From Intrasporangium oryzae NRRL B-24470 (GTDB lineage: Bacteria > Actinomycetota > Actinomycetes > Actinomycetales > Dermatophilaceae), in the NCBI RefSeq assembly GCF_000576595.1, contig NZ_AWSA01000005.1:62001-126000 (forward strand): DNA of 64,000 nt, given 5' to 3'. Positions 38,834-49,112 of the stretch are shown here, one piece after another; the stretch's first letter is position 1; the number at the start of each line of letters is the position of its first letter. The translations under genes and the position numbers were made by a program. The notes below the pieces were generated by a model. That model searched no databases, was not told the DNA's origin, and was given only the letters and a program-made list of their open reading frames with translations.

Positions 38834-38873
38834 AAAGCCCCTCCCAGCGTATCGAGACGCTGGGAGGGGCTTT
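38834..38873 (-). terminator. terminator of the sugar ABC operon
   Basis: AAAGCCCCTCCCAGCGT and its exact complement (17 bp) surround ATCGAG; short A/T runs flank both sides. It lies 37 bases past the last permease stop and just upstream of the fumarase start, and may act in both directions. Confidence 0.85.
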
Positions 38874-38909
38874 TTCCGAGGTATGCCGCTGGGCGGGCCG
38901 GGTCGTGCG

Positions 38910-39773
38910 TCAGCCCTTGACGGCCCCAGAGGTGAGGCCGCGGACCATGAACCGCTGCAGGGCGAAGAAGACGAGCATCGGGACGATCATCGAGATGAAG
39001 GCGCCCGCGGTGAGCAGCTCGGCGCCCTGTCCCTGCGTCCCGAGCAGCTGCTGCAGCTTGACGATGACCGTCGTGTTGCTGCTGTTGAGGAACAGCTTGG
39101 CGATGAGCAGGTCGTTCCACACCCAGAGGAACTGGAGCGTGGCGAAGGCCGCGATCGCGGGGATCGACATGGGCACGACGAGCCGCCAGAACGTCTGGTA
39201 GTGGCTGCAGCCGTCGATCTTCGCCGACTCGACGATGCTGCGTGGCAGCGTGCTCATGTAGTTGCGCAGGGTGTAGATGCACAAGGGCATGCCGAAGCCC
39301 GTGTGCAGCAGCCACACCGCGATGTACTGGCCGGAGATGCCGAGCCCCCGCGGTCCGAGGATGTTGAGCATCGGCTGGAACGCCACCTGGATAGGGACGA
39401 CCATGACGGCGATGATCAGCAGGAAGAAGAACTCCTTGAACGGGAACTCCATGAAGGTGAACGCGTAGGCGGCGAAGGCCGCGAACATGATGGGGATGAC
39501 CGTCGCCGGGATGGCCACGACGATGCTGTTGATGAAGCCCGACCCGAGGTCGGCCCCGGTCCACGCCCCGCTGTAGTTGCTTGTCGTCCAGTTGGCGCTG
39601 AACGGGTTGAACAGCGCCGTCCACCAACCGGATGAGGCTGCGTCGTCGCGGGTGCGGAACGACGTGACGAGCAGGCCGATCGTCGGGATCGTCCACAGGA
39701 GCGCCAGGATCGACATGGTGACGATCGAGAACGTGCTCCTGGGCCGGCCGTCCTTCATCAGTGCGCGGCTCAT
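38910..39773 (-). CDS. carbohydrate ABC permease, MalG type
   Basis: 287 residues with six hydrophobic helices. The EAA loop contacting the ATPase is visible as [27 protein letters not shown]. It is the inner-membrane partner of the MalF-type permease directly upstream, whose TGA overlaps its ATG by four bases. Confidence 0.93.
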   Translation of the reverse strand: MSRALMKDGRPRSTFSIVTMSILALLWTIPTIGLLVTSFRTRDDAASSGWWTALFNPFSANWTTSNYSGAWTGADLGSGFINSIVVAIPATVIPIMFAAFAAYAFTFMEFPFKEFFFLLIIAVMVVPIQVAFQPMLNILGPRGLGISGQYIAVWLLHTGFGMPLCIYTLRNYMSTLPRSIVESAKIDGCSHYQTFWRLVVPMSIPAIAAFATLQFLWVWNDLLIAKLFLNSSNTTVIVKLQQLLGTQGQGAELLTAGAFISMIVPMLVFFALQRFMVRGLTSGAVKG

Positions 39774-40924
39774 CGGTTGGCCTCCTCGTCGCGGAAGTGC
39801 TTGATCTGGTACCAGATGAGCGGGATCACCGCGATGAGCAGCACGACCACGATGGCCGTCGCCTGACCGGCCTGGCTCGCGGCGAACAGCTTGTTGAAGA
39901 AGAGGTTCGCGATGACGTTGGTGTTGTAGGCGCCGTTGGTCGAGACGTAGACGATGTCGAAGACCTTGAGCACGAGGATGAACACGGTCACGAACACGGT
40001 GATGATCGTGCCCTTGATCTGCGGGATGACGACCTGCCAGAAGATCTGGAACTCACCCGCCCCGTCGATCCGGGCCGCCTCGATCGTGTCCTCCGGGACG
40101 CCCTTGATGGCCGAGCTGAGCAGGACCATCGCGAACCCGACCTGCAGCCAGATGAGGATCACCATGAGCAGGATCGAGTTGAGCTTGGCCGTCTCGATCT
40201 GCAGCCACGTCTGCGGCTGTCCGCCGAAGGCGGTCCAGATCGCGTTGAGCAGGCCGGTCTGCGTCTGTCCGGGGTTGTTGTAGGCGTAGACGAGGCCCCA
40301 GATCGCCGTCGCGCCGACGAACGAGATGGCCATCGGCAGGAAGATGAGGCTCTTCGAGGCCTTCTCGCCGTTGGCCGACAGCTTGTCGGACAGGACCGCG
40401 ACGATGACGCCGAAGGCGACGACGACGGCCGGCACGATGAGCAGCCACAGGACGTTGTTGAGGATCGACTGCCAGAACTCCGGGTCCCCGAAGATCGTCT
40501 TGTAGTTCGCCAGGCCGACGTAGGCCGTGCTGTCGGCGTTGGCGAACGAGTAGTTGATCGTCTGGAACGTCGGGTAGATGAGCATGAGCCCGACGAAGAA
40601 GAGGCCCGGCAGGATGAAGGCGTAGGGGATGGCTCCCTGAGAGAGCCTGCTCGGCAGCCCCTCGATGAACATGTTGAGGAAGAAGAAGAGCAGGGCCGCG
40701 CCGCCGACGCCACCGATGATCGCCAGGATCGCGATGACGATCTTGTTGCCGAACCACTCCGGGTGGTAGCCGAAGGCGAGGAAGAGGTTCGCGAGGAACC
40801 AGACGATGACCACCATGCCGACGATGCCGATGAGGATCTTGGCGGGGTTGGCCCTGAGCGACTTCTCCGGGTCGTCGGAGCGGGCACGCCCCCGCGACCG
40901 GACGGTGCTGGTGTCGGCTGTCAT
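39770..40924 (-). CDS. carbohydrate ABC permease, MalF type
   Basis: 384 residues, about eight helices: two extra N-terminal ones (~37-95) then the six-helix core. EAA loop: TIEAARIDGAGEFQIFWQVVIPQIKG. Ala/Arg-rich start. Overlaps both neighbours by four bases. Alpha-glucoside (AglF-like) transport fits the family shape, but substrate is inferred. Confidence 0.92.
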   Translation of the reverse strand: MTADTSTVRSRGRARSDDPEKSLRANPAKILIGIVGMVVIVWFLANLFLAFGYHPEWFGNKIVIAILAIIGGVGGAALLFFFLNMFIEGLPSRLSQGAIPYAFILPGLFFVGLMLIYPTFQTINYSFANADSTAYVGLANYKTIFGDPEFWQSILNNVLWLLIVPAVVVAFGVIVAVLSDKLSANGEKASKSLIFLPMAISFVGATAIWGLVYAYNNPGQTQTGLLNAIWTAFGGQPQTWLQIETAKLNSILLMVILIWLQVGFAMVLLSSAIKGVPEDTIEAARIDGAGEFQIFWQVVIPQIKGTIITVFVTVFILVLKVFDIVYVSTNGAYNTNVIANLFFNKLFAASQAGQATAIVVVLLIAVIPLIWYQIKHFRDEEANR

Positions 40925-42279
40925 GACTTCGGCCAGGAGCTCTCGATGGCGTCAGCCGTCGCCTGGGTCGACTGCCCGTTCATCCACTTGACCATCTCGG
41001 TCCAGAAGGTGCCCGAGCCGACCTCCTTGGGCATGCTGTCGGAGCCGTCGTAGCGGAAGACGCTCGCGTCGGCCGCCAGCTTGGCGATGAGCTTGGTGGT
41101 CGCGTCCGGGTAGTTGCTGGAGTCGAAGGTCTTGTGCGGGGACAGCCAGCCGCCGGCCTTGGCCCACTCAGCGCCGAACTTGTCGGACGTGAGGAACTGC
41201 ATGACCTTCTGCGCGTCGGGGTCGCCGCCGTTGAACAGGCCCGCGATGTCGCCGCCACCGAGGACCGGCTGGCCCTGGTAGCCGCCCTGCCACGGCGGGA
41301 AGACCATCGTGCCGACCTGGTTGTCGAGGTTGCTCTGGACCTTGGCCGGGAGGAACGTCGTGATGAAGTTGCCCTGGCGCATGAGCAGGCACTTCGGCGG
41401 GTTCTGGAAGGCCGGGTTCATCGCGTCGCCGAAGGCGGTGTTGAGGACGCCCTTGGGGCCGCCGAACGAGTTGTTGTCGTCCTTGATGATCTTGCCGACC
41501 TCGTCCATGGCCTTGACGACCCGTGGGTCGTTGAACGGGATGCGGTGCGCCACCCAGTCGTCGTAGACGTCGGGGCCGTAGAGCTCGAGCATCATCTGCT
41601 CGACCCAGTCGGTCCCGACCCAGCCGGTCGCCTGGTCGGAGCCCCAGGCCTCGCACCAGGGCGAGGTGCCGGTGGCCTTGATCTTGTCGATGACCTGGGT
41701 CTGGAGCTCCTGGAAGGTCTTCGGCTGCGTGGTGTAGCCGGCCTTGGTGTAGGCCTCCTTCGGATACCAGATCAGGCTCTTGAACGCCATGCGCATCGGC
41801 GCGCCGTAGACGCGCCCCTTGTAGCGGGAGGCGTCGAGGAAGCCCTTGATGAGCGTACGGTCGAGCTGGTCGTAGTTGAGGAACGTGTCGATCGGCTGGA
41901 TCTTGCCCTGGGCCGCGAACTCGAGAAGGCCGCCCGGCTGCGGGAAGAGGCCGATGTCGGGGGAGTCGCCCGAGGAGACCTTCTGCTTGATCGTCGTGGT
42001 GAAGTCCTGGTCGGACGTGTACTGGATCTTGATCCCGGTCTGCTTCTCGAAGGCCGCCAGCGAGGCGTTGAAGTTCTTCTCCTCGGCCCCACCGAACGCA
42101 CCGAGGATCGTGACGATCTTGTCGTTGGCCGGGGAGCCGCCCCGGGCGACGGCGTTGCCCCCGCCGCCTCCGGCGCCACCGCCCGACGCGTTGGGGTTCT
42201 GGAGGCACCCGGACACCATCGCTGCGGCGAGCGTCACCACCCCTCCAGCCATCAGTGCCCGTCTGGGAATCCCGATCAT
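40921..42279 (-). CDS. carbohydrate ABC substrate-binding lipoprotein
   Basis: 452 residues from the ATG giving MIGIPRRALMAGGVV. Lipobox VSGC (Cys about 25), then a Gly/Asn linker and a two-lobe family-1 solute-binding domain starting DKIVTILGAFGGAEEKNF. It would capture an oligosaccharide, perhaps a maltooligo- or alpha-glucoside. First gene of a three-gene importer; no ATPase is encoded, so a shared MsiK-like ATPase elsewhere is needed. A CRP/GlxR-like palindrome lies about 50 bases upstream. Confidence 0.92.
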   Translation of the reverse strand: MIGIPRRALMAGGVVTLAAAMVSGCLQNPNASGGGAGGGGGNAVARGGSPANDKIVTILGAFGGAEEKNFNASLAAFEKQTGIKIQYTSDQDFTTTIKQKVSSGDSPDIGLFPQPGGLLEFAAQGKIQPIDTFLNYDQLDRTLIKGFLDASRYKGRVYGAPMRMAFKSLIWYPKEAYTKAGYTTQPKTFQELQTQVIDKIKATGTSPWCEAWGSDQATGWVGTDWVEQMMLELYGPDVYDDWVAHRIPFNDPRVVKAMDEVGKIIKDDNNSFGGPKGVLNTAFGDAMNPAFQNPPKCLLMRQGNFITTFLPAKVQSNLDNQVGTMVFPPWQGGYQGQPVLGGGDIAGLFNGGDPDAQKVMQFLTSDKFGAEWAKAGGWLSPHKTFDSSNYPDATTKLIAKLAADASVFRYDGSDSMPKEVGSGTFWTEMVKWMNGQSTQATADAIESSWPKS

Positions 42280-42327
42280 GGTCGCTCCTCGTCGTTGAGT
42301 TGGCCCTAGCAGTCCCCCAGCCCGAGC

Positions 42328-42341
42328 GTGACGCACGTCAC
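42328..42341. promoter_or_regulatory. CRP/GlxR-like palindrome upstream of the sugar importer
   Basis: GTGACGCACGTCAC fits GTGA-N6-TCAC, the core of CRP/GlxR operators, 49 bases before the binding-protein ATG. It would allow cAMP-type catabolite control. Confidence 0.45.
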
Positions 42342-42417
42342 GTCGAGGCATGGGACATGTCTACCCCCGACCGCGGTGTCGGTCCAGCACAAAACGGCAT
42401 CACCGGGTCTGCCGACG

Positions 42418-42452
42418 ACGAAGAGCCCCCGAGGTGCTCGGGGGCTCTTCGT
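42418..42452 (-). terminator. terminator after the first vWA gene
   Basis: ACGAAGAGCCCCCGAG, a GTG loop and the exact complement form a 16-bp stem beginning 66 bases past the vWA stop on the minus strand. Confidence 0.8.
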
Positions 42453-42517
42453 TAGTGGGTCAGGCTGTCTGCGGAAGCGTCCGGTTGCCGGCGGACGTCT
42501 CGGAGGTTGTCCAGACT

Positions 42518-44239
42518 TCAGACGCAGCGGCCGTTCTTGCAGTCGTGGTCGAACAGGGCGCGTGCCAGGACCGTCGTCATGTCGCCCGGCGACGGCGCCG
42601 CGTAGAAGTCGGAGAAGGTCATCTTCGAGATCTCGGAGAGCACCTTCGGGTCGACGTCGGGGCCGATGCCGATCGTGGTGATGGCGATCGGCTTGTCCGG
42701 GTTGGCGGCCTTGCGCAGGTTGGCCTTGAGCTGGTCGAGGGTCAGCCCGGCGTCGTCGTCGTTGCGGCCATCGGTGAGGACCACGACGGCGTTCACCCGG
42801 TCGGGGTCGTACGCGGCCGAGGCGCGCTGGTAGGCGGCCCAGATCGTGTCGTAGAGGCCGGTCCCGCCCCCGACACTGTCGGAGAGATGGCTCGCCGCGG
42901 CCGCGACCCGCTGCTTGTGGGCGGGGTCGAGCTCGGCGATCGGCGCGATCTCGCGGTAGTCGGCGCCGCCCGGGCCGATGTTGGTCGAGAAGACCCAGAG
43001 GCCGAGCTTCGTCGAGGCAGGCAGCGCCTGGAGGGCGATGCCTGCCGCCTCCTGGGTGATCGCGACCCGGGTGCTCTTGCCGACCTTCTCCTTCATCGAG
43101 CCCGACACGTCGAACACGGCCAGGAGCGAGAAGTCGGTCGTCGCCGCCTGCCACACGTCGGTGGCAGCGGCCACCTGCTCGGGGCTCGGGGACGGGCCGA
43201 TCTTCACCTCGCCGAGGCTGCCCTTGGGCGTCGGCATCGGGACGGGCGAGGTCGTCGAGCGCAGGCCGTAGCGGGCGAGGATCCGCGCGGCCTCCGGCGT
43301 CTTGAGGTAGGTCCGGATCGACTCGACACCGTCGGCCTTGACGGGGTCGGTCGCGACGTTGATGAGGGCGTACTCGAAGGGCGGCGTGCCCTCAGCGGGC
43401 GTCACGGACACCATGCGGTGCTGGGGGCTGACCCGGTTGTGCTCGATGAGGTCGGCCTCGGAGACGGGGAACGCCGGGGCGTCCTCCGGCTTGGTCTCGT
43501 AGGCGGCGAACAGGTCGTCGGTCGAGGCCGCCGCCTGCTTCGCGAGCTTGGGGATGACGACGCGGCCCTGCTCCTTGCTCAGCTGCGGCAGCGCCGCCGC
43601 GAGGGTGAGCATGCCGGCGGTCGTCGACCGCGGGTCGCTGAGCCGGATGGGCTGGTCGGAGCCGATGAGCTCGAGCCACTGCGGCTGAGCCGTCAGCGTC
43701 GCGGCCCGGGCGGGGTCCATGGCGATGACGAGGGGACTCTGCGCGAACGACGTGGCCGGCTTGGCGTTGATCTTGGCCGTGGCGTTGACCCGCTCGAGCC
43801 AGCGCGGGGAGTCGGCGATCCAGCCGTCGGGACGGTTGGGCTGGCCCTGGCCGAGGCCGATCATGGACTCGATCGGGTTGCGGGTCTCGACCGTGTAGTC
43901 GATGCACGGCGAGGAGGGCGACGCCTCGTAGGCCTGCGTGAGGGCGATCGCGGCGGACTGCATCGCGGAGGTGACCCACAGCTTGACCGGGGTCAGGCTG
44001 GAGCACTTGTCCGTCGTCGGGCCGCTCGCCGTCGGCGCGCCGTCGGCGCGCCCCGACCACCACACGAAGCCCCCCGCTGCGGCACCGACCACGAGCACGA
44101 CGCCCAGCACGGCGGCGATGATCTTGCGGCGCCGCGCTGCCGCGGCACGGTGCTCGAGGGCCTTTCGGCTCGATCGGCTCTCGATGAGGCTCTGCTCGTA
44201 CGGGCCGACCGGCCGCTGGGGTGGGGTGGGCTCGGTCAC
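42518..44239 (-). CDS. substrate-binding/vWA-domain membrane protein, paralogue 1
   Basis: 573 residues. A short cytoplasmic start containing PVGPYEQSLIESR, a membrane helix (~40-62), an extracellular periplasmic-binding-protein-like domain (~75-350), then a von Willebrand A domain (~370-565) with MIDAS DVSGS at about 385 and VVVLTDGRND. A Cys pair closes the C-terminus (CKNGRC). The vWA domain probably binds a protein partner through Mg; ligand and role unknown. A second paralogue of the same length and layout is at 50295-52013. Confidence 0.82.
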   Translation of the reverse strand: MTEPTPPQRPVGPYEQSLIESRSSRKALEHRAAAARRRKIIAAVLGVVLVVGAAAGGFVWWSGRADGAPTASGPTTDKCSSLTPVKLWVTSAMQSAAIALTQAYEASPSSPCIDYTVETRNPIESMIGLGQGQPNRPDGWIADSPRWLERVNATAKINAKPATSFAQSPLVIAMDPARAATLTAQPQWLELIGSDQPIRLSDPRSTTAGMLTLAAALPQLSKEQGRVVIPKLAKQAAASTDDLFAAYETKPEDAPAFPVSEADLIEHNRVSPQHRMVSVTPAEGTPPFEYALINVATDPVKADGVESIRTYLKTPEAARILARYGLRSTTSPVPMPTPKGSLGEVKIGPSPSPEQVAAATDVWQAATTDFSLLAVFDVSGSMKEKVGKSTRVAITQEAAGIALQALPASTKLGLWVFSTNIGPGGADYREIAPIAELDPAHKQRVAAAASHLSDSVGGGTGLYDTIWAAYQRASAAYDPDRVNAVVVLTDGRNDDDAGLTLDQLKANLRKAANPDKPIAITTIGIGPDVDPKVLSEISKMTFSDFYAAPSPGDMTTVLARALFDHDCKNGRCV

Positions 44240-44366
44240 AGGTCTTCCTCACATGAAGACGCCCGGTCGACCGAGCGTCATGGCATGAACCAGCGAGCAA
44301 CCTAGCCGCTGGTTCGGGCAGATTGTCGCCTGCGGGCCGACGTCTTGTCGAATGCCCGTTTTGTCC

Positions 44367-45296
44367 TCAAGACAGGTCGGCGCGCACCGGTGCGTGGGCG
44401 CCGGCCCGGGCGACGGTCCGCGCACCGGTCAGCAGGGCGCGCTCGACTGCGGGAAGCACGTCGTCCATCGATGCGGCACGCAGACGATCGCGCGCCTCGG
44501 CCCCCCCGAGCAGCCCCGCGTCGAGCAGCCCGGAGACGAGGCCGGCCATGAACGAGTCCCCGGCACCGACGGTGTCGACCACCGTGACCGGGGTGGCAGC
44601 CAGCGCCCGCTCCTCGCCGGTGCGGCCGAGGCGGACGATCGCGCCCTCGCCCCCACGCGTCACGACGAGCAGCGCCGGCCCCAGGGCCGCCCAGCCGGTC
44701 AGGGCCTCGTCGATCGTCTCGCCCGGGCACAGCCACGCGACGTCCTCGTCGCTCAGCTTGACGACGTCGGCGCTCGCGATCGCCTCCTCGATGAGGCGTC
44801 GGGCCACCTCGGGTGCTCCCATGAGGGTGGGGCGGGCGTTGGGGTCGTAGGAGATCGTCGCCGTGCCCCGGGCTGCGGCCAGGGTGGCGCGCACTGCGCT
44901 CCCGCCGGGCTCGAGGACGACCGCGATGCTGCCCGTGTGCACGTGGGCGTACGACGTCAGGTCGGGGACGGCCGCGAGCTGCCACTCGAGGTCGAACGTG
45001 TAGGTCGCGGCCCCCGTCGCGTCGAGGCGGGCGTCGGCCACGGAGGTGAACGGTGCCCCGAGCGAACCGGGCGTCAAGGTGATGCCCCGTGAGCGGCATA
45101 CGTCCTCGATCCGGAGGCCACGCTCGTCCGTCGCGATCCACGTGGCGAGATCGACGGGATGGTCGAGGGCCGCGAGGCCGAACGCGACGTTGGCGGGGCT
45201 GCCGCCGACGTGCTCCGCGTGCTCACCGGTCGCGGTCGTGACGGCGTCGATCAGGGCCTCGCCGATGACGAGGGTGCGGGTGTCGGCGGTCGCCAT
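44367..45296 (-). CDS. PfkB-family carbohydrate kinase (fructokinase-like)
   Basis: 309 residues. N-terminal IGEALIDAVTTATGEHAEHVGGSPANVA binds sugar; the C-terminal DTVGAGDSFMAGL holds the catalytic Asp and anion hole. Family members phosphorylate fructose, ribose or nucleosides; EALID with GGSPANVA favours fructokinase. It ends 4 bases before glpX starts its own stop region, and both read the same way, so they may be cotranscribed. Confidence 0.85.
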   Translation of the reverse strand: MATADTRTLVIGEALIDAVTTATGEHAEHVGGSPANVAFGLAALDHPVDLATWIATDERGLRIEDVCRSRGITLTPGSLGAPFTSVADARLDATGAATYTFDLEWQLAAVPDLTSYAHVHTGSIAVVLEPGGSAVRATLAAARGTATISYDPNARPTLMGAPEVARRLIEEAIASADVVKLSDEDVAWLCPGETIDEALTGWAALGPALLVVTRGGEGAIVRLGRTGEERALAATPVTVVDTVGAGDSFMAGLVSGLLDAGLLGGAEARDRLRAASMDDVLPAVERALLTGARTVARAGAHAPVRADLS

Positions 45297-45300
45297 GGGT

Positions 45301-46293
45301 TCAGCGCTCCATCATCTCGGCGCTTCCGAACCACCCCGGGCGGTCGAAGCGGTGCTGGCTGTCGATGGTCCGGATCGTGCCACTCCGCGAGCGCATCACG
45401 AGGGAGTTGGTCCGAGCGGACTGCGCGCCGTAGCGCACGCCGCGGAGCAGCTCGCCGTCGGTGATGCCCGTCGCGACGAAGAAGCAGTCGCCCTTGACGA
45501 GGTCGTCGGTCGAGAGGACGCGGCTCAGGTCGTGCCCGGCGTCGATGGCCTTCTGGCGCTCGTCGTCGTCCTTGGGCCAGAGCTTGCCCTGGATGACGCC
45601 GCCCACGCACTTGATCGCGCAGGCGGCGATGATGCCCTCCGGGGTGCCTCCGATGCCGAGCAGCAGGTCGACGCCGGTGTCGGGCCGTGCGGCCATGACG
45701 GCGCCGGCGACGTCGCCGTCCTGGATGTAGCGGATGCGGGCGCCGGCGAGGCGGACCTGCTCGGCGAGGGCGTCGTGGCGAGGCCGGTCGAGGATGACGA
45801 CGGTGACGTCGGCCGTCGTCTCCTTCTTCGCCTTGGCGATGCGGCGGATGTTCTCGGCGACGGGGAGGCGGATGTCGACCACGTCGGCCGCGTCGGGACC
45901 GGTCGCGAGCTTGTCCATGTAGAACACGGCGGACGGGTCGTACATGGCGCCTCGGTTGGCGACGGCCATGACGGACACCGCGTTGGGCATCCCCTTGGCC
46001 GTGAGCGTCGTGCCGTCGATGGGGTCGACGGCGACGTCGTAGGCCTCGCCCGTGCCGTCGCCGACCACCTCGCCGTTGTAGAGCATCGGGGCGTTGTCCT
46101 TCTCGCCCTCGCCGATGACGACGACACCGTTCATGCTGACGGTCGAGATCATCGCCCGCATGGCCTCGACGGCCGCGCCGTCGGCGGCGTTCTTGTCGCC
46201 GCGGCCCACCCAGCGGCCACCGGCCATGGCCGCGGCCTCGGTGACCCTGACCAGCTCGAGGGCGAGGTTGCGATCGGGCTTGCTGGCTTTCAT
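45301..46293 (-). CDS. glpX: class II fructose-1,6-bisphosphatase
   Basis: 330 residues. Metal and substrate motifs: [45 protein letters not shown]. It removes the 1-phosphate of fructose-1,6-bisphosphate in gluconeogenesis and is the usual FBPase of Actinobacteria. Four bases before the kinase gene in transcription order. Confidence 0.95.
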   Translation of the reverse strand: MKASKPDRNLALELVRVTEAAAMAGGRWVGRGDKNAADGAAVEAMRAMISTVSMNGVVVIGEGEKDNAPMLYNGEVVGDGTGEAYDVAVDPIDGTTLTAKGMPNAVSVMAVANRGAMYDPSAVFYMDKLATGPDAADVVDIRLPVAENIRRIAKAKKETTADVTVVILDRPRHDALAEQVRLAGARIRYIQDGDVAGAVMAARPDTGVDLLLGIGGTPEGIIAACAIKCVGGVIQGKLWPKDDDERQKAIDAGHDLSRVLSTDDLVKGDCFFVATGITDGELLRGVRYGAQSARTNSLVMRSRSGTIRTIDSQHRFDRPGWFGSAEMMER

Positions 46294-46380
46294 CAGGGAT
46301 CCTCCGTCGACGCTGATCGGTTGGCGCCAGCCTATCGGGGGGCCCCGGCCGGTTTGGACGGCGTCCGAGGGTCGGGGACC

Positions 46381-47121
46381 ATGGGTGTCATGAGCACTTC
46401 GTCGGCACCGACACCCCCCTCGACGCCCGCCTCACCCTCGTCCGAGTCGACGCCGTCGTCGGAAGCCGCGGGCGCTCAGCCGGTCGCCGAGCCGGTCGGC
46501 GAGCCGGTCGTCGCGCCGGTCGGCGAGCCGGTCGGCGACGCCCAGGGCCAGCCTGTCGTGGAGGTCGCGCCTCCGCGGCGGAGCGCGTACTCGATGGGGT
46601 CGATGCCCAACATGCTGCGGTCGCTCTTCGTCATGGGCGTCTTCGTCCTCGCCCTGTTCGCGATCGTCCCGCGCATCGGTCAGGTCGACCGGCCGGCTGT
46701 CGATGCCTTGGCGAAGGCCCAGTACACCGCCGAGCAGACGTCGTGGCCGATCGAGCTCCCGACCGGGCTCGGCTCGGGCTGGATCCCCACGGTCGCGACC
46801 TACGCGCCGGGCACCGACCGCGTCCCGACCTTCACGACGGTGTGGAAGACGCCGGCCGGAGCCGACATCGCGCTCAAGCAGGCCGTCAAGGTCACCGGCG
46901 GCTGGGTGACGCGGTCGGTCAACGCCGCGCCGCGCTCGGGCAGTGCCGAGGTCTCCGGACGGACGTTCGAGCGGTATGCCGCTGTCGACGGCAAGCAGCT
47001 CAGCTACCTCGCGCGCGGGGCCGGGGACACGGGCCTCACGATCGTCGCGACCGGCACGGCGGCCGAGGACGAGCTGAAGGCCTTCGTCGCGGCCCTGAAG
47101 CCGGTGACGCCGGCAGGCTGA
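46381..47121 (+). CDS. DUF4245 membrane protein
   Basis: 246 residues from the ATG after CGGGGACC; the ATG at 46390 is an alternative. A Pro/Ser/Ala-rich cytoplasmic lead contains an EPVGEPV repeat (~37-60). One membrane helix (~80-100: [16 protein letters not shown]) leads to an external domain (~100-246) with [16 protein letters not shown], the DUF4245 pattern. Function unknown; divergent from glpX, a common pairing in Actinobacteria. Confidence 0.85.
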   Translation: MGVMSTSSAPTPPSTPASPSSESTPSSEAAGAQPVAEPVGEPVVAPVGEPVGDAQGQPVVEVAPPRRSAYSMGSMPNMLRSLFVMGVFVLALFAIVPRIGQVDRPAVDALAKAQYTAEQTSWPIELPTGLGSGWIPTVATYAPGTDRVPTFTTVWKTPAGADIALKQAVKVTGGWVTRSVNAAPRSGSAEVSGRTFERYAAVDGKQLSYLARGAGDTGLTIVATGTAAEDELKAFVAALKPVTPAG

Positions 47122-47188
47122 CGAGGAGCGGATCCGACAGCCGTCGGGCCTCGTCTGCTCGGGCCTGGTCGGCTCGGGCCTCGTTGGC

Positions 47189-47476
47189 TCAGGCCTCGTC
47201 GCGGTCGAAGATCTCGTCGTCGGCGTGGACGGGCCTCGCCGTGGCGCCTGGCCGCGTCGCTGCCTCGATCTCGGCCTGGGCCCCGTCGAGCCAGGTCGCG
47301 CAGTGCGCCGCGAGCGCCTCACCGCGGCGCCACAGGTGCATCGAGTCCTCGAGCGGCGCCTGCCCCGCCTCGAGGCGGCTGACGATGCTGACCAGCTCGT
47401 CCCGCGCCTGCTCGTACCCCATCCCGGCGATGTCCGGGAAGGAGGTGCTGTCGGCTGGGGTCGTCGCATCGGCCAT
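47189..47476 (-). CDS. xseB: exodeoxyribonuclease VII small subunit
   Basis: 95 residues. The conserved helical hairpin is GYEQARDELVSIVSRLEAGQ then LEDSMHLWRRGEALAAHC. It joins XseA to make Exo VII, which degrades single-stranded DNA to oligonucleotides. Follows xseA by 10 bases. Its upstream spacer and end have an acidic tail. Confidence 0.95.
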   Translation of the reverse strand: MADATTPADSTSFPDIAGMGYEQARDELVSIVSRLEAGQAPLEDSMHLWRRGEALAAHCATWLDGAQAEIEAATRPGATARPVHADDEIFDRDEA

Positions 47477-47486
47477 GGTCGCCACC

Positions 47487-48941
47487 CTATGACGCTGCCT
47501 TGGGAGCGCGTGTCCTCCGGGGGGCGTCGGCGCTCTTGGCGGCCGCCGCGGTCTTCGACGCACGCTTCCTCGTGGTCGTGCTCTTCGACGCCGTCGTGGT
47601 GGCCGGGGCTCCAGGGTCCGCGGGCTTGGCGGCCGCGGGCTTGCGCGTCGTCGACGTGGCCGTGCGCCGTCGTGCAGGTGGGGTCGTGCCGGTGCTCGCC
47701 GGGTCGTCCGCGGTGCCCGGGTCGACCGGCCGCACGCTGAAGTCCCCGCGGGCGACGCGGACCCGCAGCAGCTCGCCGATCCCCGCGTCGCCGGGGTCCA
47801 TGACGACGCGCCCATCGCGGTGCTGCACGACGGCATACCCGCGCTCGAGCGTCGACTGTGGAGAGAGCGCGACGACCTGGCGGCGCAGGTGCTCCACCTG
47901 GTCCGCGGCGCGGTGGAGTCGCGCCTCGACGCGCGTCGAGGCGCGCGAGCGAAGGTGCGCGATCTCGTCGCGCCGCGCCCGGACGAGAGCGACGGGGTCG
48001 GCCATGACGGGCCGGCTGACGAGCGCCCGCAGGCCCCGGCGCTCGCTCTCGATCCTGCGGTCCATGGCGCCGCGGAGGCGGTCGCGGGCGCCGGCGACGG
48101 TCGAGCGCTCGAGGTGGGCGTCGGGAACGACCTTCTTGCCCGCATCGGTGGGGGTCGAGGCACGCCAGTCGGCGACGAGGTCGAGCAGCGGCTGGTCGAC
48201 GTCGTGCCCGATCGCGCTGATCACGGGGGTCCGTGCCTCGGCGACCGCCCGGACCATCGCCTCGTTGGAGAAGGGGAGCAGCTCCTCGAGCGCGCCGCCG
48301 CCTCGGGCGATGACGATGACGTCGACGGTCCGGTCGGCGTCGAGCTCGCGCAGGGCGGCGACGACCTCGGTCACCGCGCCGGCACCCTGGACGGCGACCT
48401 CGCGGATCGCGAAGCGCACCGCGGGCCACCGCCGGCGAGCGTTCTCGACGACGTCCTTCTCCGCGGCCGAGCTGCGGCCGGTGATGAGACCGACCGTGTG
48501 AGGGAGGAACGGGATGGGCCGCTTCCGATCGGCGTCGAAGAGCCCCTCGGCGGCCAGGGTGCGCTTGAGGATCTCGACCCGGGCCAGCAGGTCACCGATG
48601 CCGACGGGCCGGATCTGGCGCGCCTCGAGCTGGAGCGTGCCGCGCTTGGTCCAGAAGGTCGGCTTGGCCTGCAGCACGACCCGAGCGCCCTGGGTCAGCG
48701 GGACCGCCATCGCCGACACGGCGTTCATCGGGACCGACACGGACAGGGACATGTCGACGTCGGGGTCGCGCAGCGTGAGGTATGCCGTCGAGCCGCGCGG
48801 GCTGAACTGGACGACCTGCCCCTCGACCCAGAGCTGGCTCATCCGGTCGACGTAGTCGGAGATCTTGAGGCTGAGCACACGGACCGGCCAGGGCTGCTCG
48901 GCCGTCGTGTCGGCCGCTTTCTCCGGCAGCGGGTTCGTCAT
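47487..48941 (-). CDS. xseA: exodeoxyribonuclease VII large subunit
   Basis: 484 residues from the ATG giving MTNPLPEKAADTT. N-terminal OB fold (WPVRVLSLKISDYVDRMSQLWVEG), catalytic core (HTVGLITGRSSAAEKDV, VIVIARGGGALEELLPF, ISAIGHDVDQPLLDLVADWR), coiled middle, and an Ala/Lys/Thr-rich tail (~410-484) typical of high-GC genomes. Makes Exo VII with XseB just downstream. Confidence 0.95.
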   Translation of the reverse strand: MTNPLPEKAADTTAEQPWPVRVLSLKISDYVDRMSQLWVEGQVVQFSPRGSTAYLTLRDPDVDMSLSVSVPMNAVSAMAVPLTQGARVVLQAKPTFWTKRGTLQLEARQIRPVGIGDLLARVEILKRTLAAEGLFDADRKRPIPFLPHTVGLITGRSSAAEKDVVENARRRWPAVRFAIREVAVQGAGAVTEVVAALRELDADRTVDVIVIARGGGALEELLPFSNEAMVRAVAEARTPVISAIGHDVDQPLLDLVADWRASTPTDAGKKVVPDAHLERSTVAGARDRLRGAMDRRIESERRGLRALVSRPVMADPVALVRARRDEIAHLRSRASTRVEARLHRAADQVEHLRRQVVALSPQSTLERGYAVVQHRDGRVVMDPGDAGIGELLRVRVARGDFSVRPVDPGTADDPASTGTTPPARRRTATSTTRKPAAAKPADPGAPATTTASKSTTTRKRASKTAAAAKSADAPRRTRAPKAAS

Positions 48942-49112
48942 GCTCACCCGGGCAACACTAGGGGGCGGCCCCGACGCCGGTCGCCCCACCGGACGGCGTG
49001 ATCCCGACCCCCGGAAGACGGTGCCGTCCCGGGGACCACGCCCGGCGGCATACGAACGGCCCCCGCGACCGGCGTCGCGGGCCGCTCCGGGGCCAGCCCC
49101 TACGATGGGCGC

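Noticed and set aside
46494-46545. GAGCCGGTCGGC repeats before DUF4245 helix as a DNA repeat element
   Set aside because: They are in-frame EPVGEPV codons in a disordered cytoplasmic lead.
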